Shown piece by piece: positions 34,682-42,476 of a stretch of 64,000 nucleotides of DNA. The stretch covers positions 62,001 through 126,000 of the forward strand of contig CAWJIH010000013.1 in NCBI GenBank assembly GCA_963842975.1, read 5' to 3'. This stretch comes from JACJWR01 sp963842975 (lineage in GTDB: Bacteria > Actinomycetota > Actinomycetes > S36-B12 > UBA10799). Numbering within the stretch: the stretch's first letter is position 1; each line of letters begins with the position of its first letter. A program made the position numbers and the translations under genes. Below the pieces are notes generated by a model. It was not told where the DNA came from. It saw nothing but the letters and a program-made list of their open reading frames with translations, and did not search any database.

Positions 34682-35584
34682 TCAGGACTCCGGATCGGTC
34701 TCCAACTCCACCAAGTGGGAGTGATCCGGCACATATTTCTGGGTGTCGCGGGGTGGCCGCACATAGCCCGTCGAAGGGGGTCGGGCTGGCAGCTCCAACT
34801 GCTGCGGTGGCACGAAGGTGTACGGAATCGTGGTGAGCAGGTGGTGGATCATGTTGATCCGGGCACGGCGTTTGTCATCGCTTTCAACCACAAACCACGG
34901 CGCGGGTTCCACATCGGTGTGCACGAACATTGCGTCCTTGGCCCGCGAGTAATCCTCCCAGCGCACGATCGACTGGAAGTCCATTGGCGACAGTTTCCAA
35001 CGTCGCATCGGATCGGTCAGACGGGACCGGAAGCGGGCCTCCTGCTCGGCGTCGGAGACGCTGAACCAGTACTTGCGCAGCAGGATGCCCTCCTCCACCA
35101 GCATCCGCTCGAAGATAGGTGCCTGACGCAGGAAACGCTGATATTCATCGGGGCTGCAGAATCCCATCACATGCTCGACTCCGGCCCGGTTGTACCAGGA
35201 CCGGTCGAACAACACGATCTCGCCAGCTGCGGGTAGGTGCGGCACGTAACGCTGGAAGTACCATTCGGTTTTCTCCCGCTCGGTGGGTGCCGGAAGCGCC
35301 ACGATTCGTGCCTGGCGGGGGTTGAGGTATTGCGCCACCCGCTTGATGGTGCCGCCCTTGCCAGCGGCATCCCTGCCCTCAAAAATCACCACCACCCTGG
35401 CGCCCGTGGTCTTCACCCACTCCTGCATCTCCACGAGTTGAGCCTGCAACTGGATCAGTTCCCGCTCGTAGAGCTTCTTGTTCATGCGCGGAGCCTTGCC
35501 GTTTGCCTTGGCGGTGTCGCTGGTCGCAGACGCCTTGCCGGAAACGCCCTTTGCCTTCTTGGAGCCGCTCTTTTTCGCTGCCAT
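34682..35584 (-). CDS. ppk2: Polyphosphate kinase 2
   Basis: Transfers phosphate between polyphosphate and nucleotides; class I PPK2 enzymes mostly make NTP from NDP and polyphosphate. The 300 residues have a Lys/Ala-rich start (1-35), Walker A GRDAAGKGG (70-78), Walker B DRSWYNRAGVE (127-137), the lid FWFS-type stretch KYWFSVSDAEQEARF, and WEDYSRAKDAM. The length is that of the short one-domain class. Start: ATG 35584, seven bases after a TAGTCT -10 box, without ribosome-binding site. It diverges from the HAMP sensor gene. Confidence 0.95.
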   Translation of the reverse strand: MAAKKSGSKKAKGVSGKASATSDTAKANGKAPRMNKKLYERELIQLQAQLVEMQEWVKTTGARVVVIFEGRDAAGKGGTIKRVAQYLNPRQARIVALPAPTEREKTEWYFQRYVPHLPAAGEIVLFDRSWYNRAGVEHVMGFCSPDEYQRFLRQAPIFERMLVEEGILLRKYWFSVSDAEQEARFRSRLTDPMRRWKLSPMDFQSIVRWEDYSRAKDAMFVHTDVEPAPWFVVESDDKRRARINMIHHLLTTIPYTFVPPQQLELPARPPSTGYVRPPRDTQKYVPDHSHLVELETDPES

Positions 35585-35597
35585 GAGGGGCAGACTA
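35585..35597 (-). promoter_or_regulatory. -10 box TAGTCT, leaderless start of ppk2
   Basis: On the minus strand TAGTCT (35592-35597), seven bases, ATG 35584. No Shine-Dalgarno sequence. Confidence 0.5.
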
Positions 35598-35644
35598 GTC
35601 GGCTACCTGCGCACATGTGGCCCGATATGAGGAATGCTGGCGGG

Positions 35645-36790
35645 ATGGCCAAGGTGTCCAGGCGGGTGCGGGTGCGGTGGAAGCTGCTCGGAGCCTTCGC
35701 CGGTGCTTTCACAGTGGTGTTCGTTTTCATCGCGATTTGGGTGATCCGGGACGCCGGCCAGACTGCGATGGAAAAGGTCGATCTACAACTCACTGCCGCC
35801 GGGCAGGGTGTGGCTCGGATCCTCAACGGCGACGACTTCGCCACTTTGGTCGCCACTGTGCCGGCTGTGCCCGACCCTGCCAATCCGACTGGACTCGGCT
35901 ATCCGGACAGCCCACTCTTCACCGACACCGCAGCGCAACTCTTCCAACTCACTGACGTGCTGCCCGAGTCGCAGCCGTACACCTACTTCCGAGATGCCAC
36001 CGATGGAAAGTTGTACTTCGCAGCGTCCGCCGGCTACTTCTCCACCCCGCAGTCCGGCACCACTTTCCGACAGCCGGTCGATGAAGTCGCGGGCTTGGAG
36101 ACCCAGCAGCGAATGGCCCAAGGGCTGATCGAAACCACCGATGAGCCGCCTTACAGCGACACCTTCGGTTCCTGGGTTTCGGTCTACACACCCATCTACG
36201 ATTCGGCCGGTCAAGGGGTGGGGGCGGTCGGAGTCGATTATCCGCTCGACTACGTCCGGCAGGTGCAGCGAGATGCGAGGGTCAGCATCCTGTCAGTCCT
36301 CGGAGTCTCCTATGTGGTGCTGATGCTGGTTGTTTTGGTGCTGTCGACCATGTTGGTGCGCCCACTGCATCGGCTCACCGAGGCCACTCACCGGGTCGCC
36401 GAAGGCGAATACGACCTCGATGTCACCTCGCTCGTGACGTCGAGGTTCCCCGACGAGCTTTCCGAGTTGGGTGAGTCCTTTGAGTCAATGGCCGCGAAGG
36501 TCGGGGCCCGCGAGCAGTCGCTGACCAAAGAGGTTCAGCGGTTGCGAGTGCAGATCGACAGCACCAAGCGTCAGGAGTCAGTCCAGGAGATCGTCGAGAC
36601 CGACTTCTTCGCAGACCTCGCCGCCAAGGCCGCGCAATTGCGGGCGCGGGTCCACGACGACGAAACGCCCGAGGACGGAGGGGGCGCAACTGCACCCGGC
36701 GCTGCTGCTCCGGGGCGGATCACGGCATCAGTCGTCGATGAGGAAGCAAGGCGCGATCCCAGCGCCGGCAGTCACATTGGTGACACCTGA
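35645..36790 (+). CDS. Membrane sensor with HAMP domain and no output domain
   Basis: 381 residues: a basic start, membrane segment 1 (about 14-34), an extracytoplasmic region of roughly 180 residues that looks Cache-like (PYTYFRDATDGKLYFAASA, WVSVYTPIYDSAGQGVGAVG), membrane segment 2 (VSILSVLGVSYVVLMLVVLV), a HAMP domain (LVRPLHRLTEATHRVAEGEYD), and a coiled coil. After that comes only an acidic, Ala/Gly-rich tail. There is no kinase, cyclase or methyl-accepting domain. Start ATG 35645 is preferred; ATG 35627 is also in frame. It may work through a partner protein. Its last 63 bp overlap the convergent ATP-grasp gene. Confidence 0.78.
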   Translation: MAKVSRRVRVRWKLLGAFAGAFTVVFVFIAIWVIRDAGQTAMEKVDLQLTAAGQGVARILNGDDFATLVATVPAVPDPANPTGLGYPDSPLFTDTAAQLFQLTDVLPESQPYTYFRDATDGKLYFAASAGYFSTPQSGTTFRQPVDEVAGLETQQRMAQGLIETTDEPPYSDTFGSWVSVYTPIYDSAGQGVGAVGVDYPLDYVRQVQRDARVSILSVLGVSYVVLMLVVLVLSTMLVRPLHRLTEATHRVAEGEYDLDVTSLVTSRFPDELSELGESFESMAAKVGAREQSLTKEVQRLRVQIDSTKRQESVQEIVETDFFADLAAKAAQLRARVHDDETPEDGGGATAPGAAAPGRITASVVDEEARRDPSAGSHIGDT

Positions 36791-38107
36791 TCCCGGGGTC
36801 ACCCGCACGTAGTAGCCAGGTATTGATGATCCGCAGATGATGGGGTTGTGGTCGGTGGTGAAGTCCACCACCGGAAAGCCTGGCGCCAGGGTGGCGAAGG
36901 GGCGTTGCGGGCTTTCGATCGCCTGCTGCAACACGTAGCCCCCAGCGGCAAGGGCGTCAGTGAGGGCCGCGGACCAACTCTGATCCGAATGCTGCCAGCC
37001 GAGTTGAACCCCGGAGCCGCCGAAACCGGCTCCGGGCTTGAGCACGAGCTTCGCCCGGTGGGTGAGGGCGTAGTCGGCGAGCTGGGCGCGGTCCCCCGCG
37101 GGTGTGCTGATGTCGCCGGGTTCGACGATTCGGGTCCACGGCAGGTGGCGTCGAGCCGCGGCACGCAGTTCGGCTGGAAGATCCAGTGGAAACTCGTCGT
37201 CGGTGATGGCAGCGAACAGGGTCTTGTAGCCGTAAAGCCCCGAACGCATGGATGTGATCATGCAAATGTCACCTGCACGCAGTGCGGAAAGCACCCCATC
37301 CAGCCTGGCGCCGAGGTACTCCACCATGGTCGTGAAGAACCCGCGGATCAACACGTCCACGGCTCGATCGTGCAACCGGAGCCGCCCGCTCGAGTGAGTG
37401 AGTTCGCCGGGATCGGCCACCTCCAGTTCCAACCCGGCATCGGCGGCGGCGCGCTGGAGATACACCATGGACGACGCTGCAATTTCGCGGAGTTCGTTGG
37501 GCAGACCCACGACGACGTACGGCACCCCGGTGCCGCCGTAGGCTTGCCAGGTCTCCACCACGGTGTCCATGACCACCGGGGCCGACATCATGGTGCGAAA
37601 CGGGGTGCCGGCGGCGAAGGTGGCTGCGACCGGCCAGGAAGCCATCACCGCGGCGCTGAGGTCAGCTGGGGTGATGCCCCCGGCGATCCCACCGTTGAAT
37701 TCCAAGAAGTGCAGATCTTCGCCCACCCGCATGCCGTCCAAGCGCCCGAAAACGATCTGCCGCGGGTAGCCGCTGGGAAGGTCGATCAGATCCGCCCCAG
37801 GGCTGTCCGGGTGCCAGTCGGGGAGGAAGCGTGCGCGCAGCTGAGGTTCGGCGAAGATGTGCTCACCGGCGGCCACCAGCGCGGCAAGGACGGCGGTCGT
37901 GGACTGATGATCGCGCGTCAGTTGGGATTCGGTGACAAACACAGGCTCGGCCACCGGAAGCACAGTGGCTCCCTTATAGGTCAAGCCGGCGTCACGCTGG
38001 CCTTGCTCGACCCCGTCGAGGAAACCTTGCGGATCGGCAAGATTGGCCAAGCCAGTGCGCCAGGAGTGCACTGCGTCGGAAACCGCAGGCCGCTCGTTGA
38101 TGGTCAT
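36728..38107 (-). CDS. ATP-grasp ligase-like protein, circularly permuted arrangement
   Basis: 459 residues. Near the middle of the N-terminal half LHFLEFNGGIAGG carries the ExN metal-binding pair (136-138), whereas the nucleotide-binding KPGAGFGGSGVQLG lies later, at 357-370. In classic ATP-grasp enzymes the order is the reverse, so this is a permuted form, as in glutathionylspermidine synthetase-like ligases. Such enzymes join a carboxylate to an amine at the cost of ATP. Start: ATG 38107, overlapping the stop of the MFS gene (ATGA), with AAGGG upstream. The partner genes suggest a small amide-bonded product that is exported. The substrate is unknown. Confidence 0.72.
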   Translation of the reverse strand: MTINERPAVSDAVHSWRTGLANLADPQGFLDGVEQGQRDAGLTYKGATVLPVAEPVFVTESQLTRDHQSTTAVLAALVAAGEHIFAEPQLRARFLPDWHPDSPGADLIDLPSGYPRQIVFGRLDGMRVGEDLHFLEFNGGIAGGITPADLSAAVMASWPVAATFAAGTPFRTMMSAPVVMDTVVETWQAYGGTGVPYVVVGLPNELREIAASSMVYLQRAAADAGLELEVADPGELTHSSGRLRLHDRAVDVLIRGFFTTMVEYLGARLDGVLSALRAGDICMITSMRSGLYGYKTLFAAITDDEFPLDLPAELRAAARRHLPWTRIVEPGDISTPAGDRAQLADYALTHRAKLVLKPGAGFGGSGVQLGWQHSDQSWSAALTDALAAGGYVLQQAIESPQRPFATLAPGFPVVDFTTDHNPIICGSSIPGYYVRVTPGSGVTNVTAGAGIAPCFLIDD

Positions 38108-39699
38108 GATCGATGCCCTTCATCGTGATGGGGTGAACCAGTGGTGCCCGTTCCGGCAGCGTCTTTTGAGGTTTCGTCGGGTGCGGTCGGTGATCCCTCA
38201 AGTTGGCGCGGCAATGCCACCCAGATGACCAACGCAAGGATCACCAGCACGGCTGCTCCCGCCAGCATCACCAGGTTGAAACCACTCACAAATGACTCGC
38301 GTGCGGCGGCTTCCAGCGCAGCGGACTCGGGGCCGGTGATCTCTTGGGCTGCTCGAAGCGCTGCACCGAGGCTTTGGAAGGTGCCTTCCGCTGGTGCCCC
38401 CCCGGCAGTTGTGTGCGCCGCCGCTAGGTCGCGCATGAAAGTGGTTGTCAGCACTGCTCCGTAGGCAGCCACCCCGAAGGCCATACCGAATCGGAGCACC
38501 ACGCTGTTGAGAGCTGACCCCACGCCTCGGCGCTCGACCGGGTAGTTACTCACCACCGTGTGTGTCATCAACGCCGGAGTCAAACCCATCGCGCCAGTGA
38601 GCACCATCGCTGAAATCAGCAGACCCATCGAGGCCGACTCGTCCACTTCCGAGAGCATGAGCAGGCCAGTCGCACTCAGTAGCAGCGAGACGACAGTCGC
38701 CAGCTTGAGCCCGAAGCGCTTGGTAGTGATTCCAGCGGTGGCCGAGGTGACGGTCCACATCAGGAGCGCCGGCACCAGCAGCAGGCCGGCACCCAACGCC
38801 GAATAGCCGAGGACCAGTTGGAGGTATTGGGTGCTCACGAACAGCAGCCCGCCTAGGGTGAACTGGACGAGAGCCAACGCGAGGGTGGGCACCCAGTAGG
38901 TTCGTCGCCGCAGGATCGAGCCCACAAGGATCGGCTGGGCGGTGCGTCGCTCCCACAGGATCAACCCGGCTGCGGCCAACGCCCCGACCAGCATCCCGCT
39001 GAGGATCTGCCAATCGTCCTCATGGCTCTCGGATGCGGCGGCGATGACAGCCACCAGCAGCGACACCAGGGTCAGGGCGGCCAAAGCTGAGCCGAAGGCG
39101 TCTAACGGGTTGCCCTTGTCGCTTTCCGCGGGCTGTTCCACGGCACGAGGAAGCTGCCAAAGGATCCCGGCTAGGGCGATCGCCAGCATGGGAATGACCG
39201 ACCAGAACGCTGCTGGCCAGCCGAAGGCGACCAGCGCCGCACCGCCCACTATTGGCCCCAGCATGGCGCCGCCTGCCTGCGTGGCCCCCATGATGCCGAC
39301 GGCCGTTCGTTGGGCGGTGCCGCTGGCGATCGCGAAAGTCAACGCGAGCGCGGATGGCATGGCCAGTGCGGAGCCGACGCCGGTGAGAGCGCGTAGGGCA
39401 ATCAGCTGCTCGACGTTGTCCACCAACGCCGTTGCGGCCGCGGAAAGAATGAACACGACGATCCCGGTGAGGAGCATCCTGCGATGCCCGACCCGATCGC
39501 TCAACGCGCCCGCGAACAGGATCAGCGCCCCAGCAGTCACCGGCGTTGCGTTGACCACCCACTTCAACTGGCCTGCGCTGGCTGACAGGTCCAAAGAGAT
39601 CGTGGGCAGCGCCACGTTGGCGATGGTCATGTTCATCGCCACGGCGAGGTAGGTCAGCGCCAGTGGCAGCAGTGCGAGGGGAAGTCTGGCGCGGCTCAT
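38104..39699 (-). CDS. MFS exporter of the DHA2 (EmrB/QacA) type
   Basis: Drug:proton antiporter family, 531 residues with about 14 hydrophobic segments. Motif A appears as GALSDRVGHRRML between segments 2 and 3, and TGVGSALAMPSALALTFAIA and GIMGATQAGGAMLGPIVGG correspond to antiporter motif C. Start: ATG 39699, with GAGG six bases upstream; the longer frame from 39888 crosses coding sequence of the neighbour. It is the middle gene of a minus-strand trio, and its stop is coupled to the ATP-grasp start through ATGA. The likely role is export of the product of that enzyme or of a toxic compound. Confidence 0.9.
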   Translation of the reverse strand: MSRARLPLALLPLALTYLAVAMNMTIANVALPTISLDLSASAGQLKWVVNATPVTAGALILFAGALSDRVGHRRMLLTGIVVFILSAAATALVDNVEQLIALRALTGVGSALAMPSALALTFAIASGTAQRTAVGIMGATQAGGAMLGPIVGGAALVAFGWPAAFWSVIPMLAIALAGILWQLPRAVEQPAESDKGNPLDAFGSALAALTLVSLLVAVIAAASESHEDDWQILSGMLVGALAAAGLILWERRTAQPILVGSILRRRTYWVPTLALALVQFTLGGLLFVSTQYLQLVLGYSALGAGLLLVPALLMWTVTSATAGITTKRFGLKLATVVSLLLSATGLLMLSEVDESASMGLLISAMVLTGAMGLTPALMTHTVVSNYPVERRGVGSALNSVVLRFGMAFGVAAYGAVLTTTFMRDLAAAHTTAGGAPAEGTFQSLGAALRAAQEITGPESAALEAAARESFVSGFNLVMLAGAAVLVILALVIWVALPRQLEGSPTAPDETSKDAAGTGTTGSPHHDEGHRS

Positions 39700-39748
39700 C
39701 GATGCCTCGAGTGGAACACCGGGGGACAGTTGGTGGAGGTGGGCACAG

Positions 39749-41293
39749 CTACTCCAGCACCTCGTAGATCCGGGCCATCCGGGCCCTCGATCGGGTGTGC
39801 CTGGCCACTCGATCGGAGGCTTGCCGGGCGTCGGAGATGATGAAGTCGCGGATGTATTCGCCCATCGGGGAGGCCACCTTGATGTCATCCGGATCGATGT
39901 CCACGTTGTTCAGGCTCTGCAACACCAGCACATCGCCATCGCCATACTCCGGATACACCCCGCCGAACGACAGTCCGAGTTCCTGCAGACCGGAGGCGTA
40001 CATGCTGGTGTCCGGATCGGACAGCGGGAAATAGACCAGGATGACGTCGTACCGGTTGAGTTGCAACTGGCCCACCTGCTGCTGCAGGGTTTCGAGGAAA
40101 TCGGCGCCATAGCGGTCAACACGGATCCGTGCGACACCCGTTTCGTGACTTAACTTGATGGTGAGTCTGGTTTCGGCGGAATCCTCAACTGCTCGGGCGT
40201 TGAAGTCGGAGAGCACCTCTCGTGGGAGGTCCGCCTCCTGGTAGATCCGCTCGATGATCTCGCGATACACGTGCGGCACATGCACAGTGCGGTGGGGCAC
40301 CTCGCCCAAACGGCCGAAGAACATCAGGGCGGATTTTCGGCGCCCCTCGGTGCCTTCGAAGCCGGTGAAACTCAATTGTGGGGGTTGTCCGGCCAGCAAC
40401 AGGCCTACTTCGTGCGCACCGGTGGCCAAAGCCGGCCGTTGACTAGCCGTGTGGACCGTCACTGCTTCGGTGAACTGCCCGACGATGCCGCGCTCCAGCA
40501 GGCGGGTGAGGTGCGCTAGTCCGACCTTGGTGCCGATCTTGAAGCCACGGTAGTCCGGATCGACCACGAACAACCCGATTCGTCCAGTGACAGCCTCGGG
40601 GCGCTCAATCTCGCTGGCGACGTGGGCGACAACACGGCCCGCGGGGGTGAGTGCGATGGTGCCGAAGTGTCGGCCGGCGGCAACGTATTCGGACATCTTC
40701 TCCGGCTCGTACACCAGCGTCGAGTATGCCGCGGAGTAGCCGTAGCAGCGGAAAAAGAGTCGGGCGACGCGGAGTGAATCGCCTGGTTCCATGGCGCGGA
40801 TTTCGAGTAGGGGCTCCCCGGATTCATTCATCGGGATGTCGGTGGAGGCGGCGGATTCGGCCTCCACACCAGCGACGAATTCGGCATCCGCATCGATCGA
40901 GTGGTAGGAGAGGTTCTTGCTGATGACGGCCCGGTTCCCCTTGCGAGGTTCGTAGGTCATGTCGAGGCCGTCGCCAAATCCGAGCCGAACCAGGTCCGCC
41001 ACGCGGGGCGGATAGCCGCCCCGACTCAAGTCGAGGGGAGCGCCACGGTCGGCGAGCACGAGTTTGAAACCACCGGCGGATCGCGCCACTTCGAGGTCCA
41101 TGTCGATCTCGTCGGCGTCGGCAAACGCCTCCCGTACCATAGCTTCGGCCACTTCGAGAGTGAGGGCGCGTAGGCGGGTGGCGTCCGCGGCACCGACGCC
41201 AAGCATGGTGGCGGCCGATTCGGCCATTCCGCCGAAGAGGCTCACCGAGTGTGCAGTTGACACATGCAAGCGGCACAGGATCTGGTCGGACAT
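39749..41293 (-). CDS. Fusion of a histidine-kinase-type ATPase domain with a GNAT acetyltransferase
   Basis: 514 residues. Residues 1-125 resemble the anti-sigma (RsbW-like) ATPase fold: TLEVAEAMVREAFADADEI aligns with the N-box helix, though the Asn seems replaced by Ala, and LADRGAPLDL (80-89) matches the G1 box DxGxP. Residues 163-290 are a GNAT domain with VVDPDYRGFKIGTKVG, the acetyl-CoA loop (RGFKIG at 249-254). A further 220 residues contain alternating helices and strands (DVILVYFPLSDPD, FGGVYPEYGDGDVLVLQ). Start: ATG 41293, GGAG six bases upstream. The MFS gene begins 49 bp after its stop. The function is unknown; acetylation of a small molecule or protein, tuned by nucleotide, is a guess. 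Confidence 0.72.
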   Translation of the reverse strand: MSDQILCRLHVSTAHSVSLFGGMAESAATMLGVGAADATRLRALTLEVAEAMVREAFADADEIDMDLEVARSAGGFKLVLADRGAPLDLSRGGYPPRVADLVRLGFGDGLDMTYEPRKGNRAVISKNLSYHSIDADAEFVAGVEAESAASTDIPMNESGEPLLEIRAMEPGDSLRVARLFFRCYGYSAAYSTLVYEPEKMSEYVAAGRHFGTIALTPAGRVVAHVASEIERPEAVTGRIGLFVVDPDYRGFKIGTKVGLAHLTRLLERGIVGQFTEAVTVHTASQRPALATGAHEVGLLLAGQPPQLSFTGFEGTEGRRKSALMFFGRLGEVPHRTVHVPHVYREIIERIYQEADLPREVLSDFNARAVEDSAETRLTIKLSHETGVARIRVDRYGADFLETLQQQVGQLQLNRYDVILVYFPLSDPDTSMYASGLQELGLSFGGVYPEYGDGDVLVLQSLNNVDIDPDDIKVASPMGEYIRDFIISDARQASDRVARHTRSRARMARIYEVLE

Positions 41294-41368
41294 CTGGACT
41301 CCGTGGTCGGCTGAGCGGGCGGGTGCCCGCAGCGGGGAGACCTTACTACCTGCCCGCGAATCAGGCTA

Positions 41369-41451
41369 GTCCTTCGACGTGACGAAGGACGGATTGCGGA
41401 CTGCGGGAATGCAACCTACGGTTGCGTAACTTACGCTAGAGTAACTTGCGC
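41369..41451. promoter_or_regulatory. Divergent intergenic control region with inverted and direct repeats
   Basis: Between the GNAT-fusion gene and the alpha/beta hydrolase gene lie three elements. The first is a hairpin GTCCTTCG (41369-41376)/CGAAGGAC (41383-41390). The second is a perfect palindrome GCGTAA-C-TTACGC (41424-41436). The third is a direct repeat GTAACTTACGC (41426-41436) and GTAACTTGCGC (41441-41451) with a 15-bp period. The palindrome has the size of a TetR-type operator half-site pair. No regulator gene lies nearby. Confidence 0.45.
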
Positions 41452-41543
41452 TCTGGTGAGCAATGCTGATGTCGGTCGATTCGCCGTCGATGTCACTCCT
41501 CGCCCGCAACGCTCAAATCGATCATGTGATGCTAGGAGTTCTT

Positions 41544-42476
41544 ATGGCTGGGACCACACGAATGGTTTCGCCCGATCGCGAGGTAGCGGTCATCCATGGC
41601 CGCGAACTGGCCTACATCGCCTACCCCGGGCTAGGTCTGCCCTTGGTGATGCTGCACGGAGTGGGATCGTCGGCGGCCGGTTGGGATGTCCCGGCGCGAA
41701 TTCTGTCCGAGCGCGGGATCCCGGTCATCTCGATCGACATGCCTGGCCACGGTGCTTCCGCGAAGGGCCCAGGCGACTATTCGTTGGGGTCCATGGCCAG
41801 CGCTGTGCGGGACTTGTTGGATCACCTGGGCATCGACTCTGCGGTGATCGTGGGACACTCCCTCGGCGGTGGTGTGGCCCTGCAGTTCCACTACCAGTAT
41901 CCGCGTTATGTCGCGGGGCTGATCCTGGTCTCCAGCGGGGGGTTGGGCAGGGACACGAACCTAATCCTGCGGCTGTTCTCCGTTCCGGGGTCGGGACTGG
42001 TGCTCGGTGCCGGATTGAACCAACGGACGATGGCCGCGCTGGAATCAGTGCGGTCGAAAGTGCGTCGCTGGGGACGTCGTCCTGACTTCTTCCCGGATCA
42101 GGTGATGGATCGAATCGACCGGCTTAGCGACCCGGTTGAGCGGCACTCATTCCTGGCAACGCTGCGCAGCGTCGTCGATCACACGGGGCAGCGGGTGTCC
42201 GCTTTGGAGAAACTGCACCTCTCCAACTCAGTGCCGGTGCTGATCTTGTGGGGACGTCAGGATTCGATCATTCCGGTGGCGCATGGCGAACGAGCCCACG
42301 AGATGCTGGAATCTTCCACCCTGGTGGTGTTCGACGACGCAGGTCACGAGCCCCATCGGAAGGATCCAGTCAGATTCGCCGAAACCTTGGAGGCCTGGCT
42401 GATCGACGTGGGCCTGCGGGGTCAGCTTGGGTCTGATTCCGGGAACGCTGCGCACATCTGCTCGAACTCCTCATAG
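41544..42476 (+). CDS. Alpha/beta hydrolase
   Basis: A serine hydrolase of 310 residues. The oxyanion loop HGVGSSAAGW (39-48), nucleophile elbow GHSLGGG (Ser106), acid LWGRQDSIIP and base DDAGHEPHRKDP complete the triad. Start: ATG 41544, with AGGAG at 41534-41538; the frame is open further upstream to 41463 but lacks a good start there. The cap region contains many Arg/Leu helices. The substrate is probably an ester or acyl-thioester. It converges on the WS/DGAT gene with a 55-bp overlap. Confidence 0.88.
   Translation: MAGTTRMVSPDREVAVIHGRELAYIAYPGLGLPLVMLHGVGSSAAGWDVPARILSERGIPVISIDMPGHGASAKGPGDYSLGSMASAVRDLLDHLGIDSAVIVGHSLGGGVALQFHYQYPRYVAGLILVSSGGLGRDTNLILRLFSVPGSGLVLGAGLNQRTMAALESVRSKVRRWGRRPDFFPDQVMDRIDRLSDPVERHSFLATLRSVVDHTGQRVSALEKLHLSNSVPVLILWGRQDSIIPVAHGERAHEMLESSTLVVFDDAGHEPHRKDPVRFAETLEAWLIDVGLRGQLGSDSGNAAHICSNSS

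Noticed and set aside
36848..38128. A 426-codon plus-strand frame opposite the ATP-grasp gene
   Set aside because: It is His/Gly/Gln-rich without motifs and is the mirror of a gene with clear ATP-grasp signatures.
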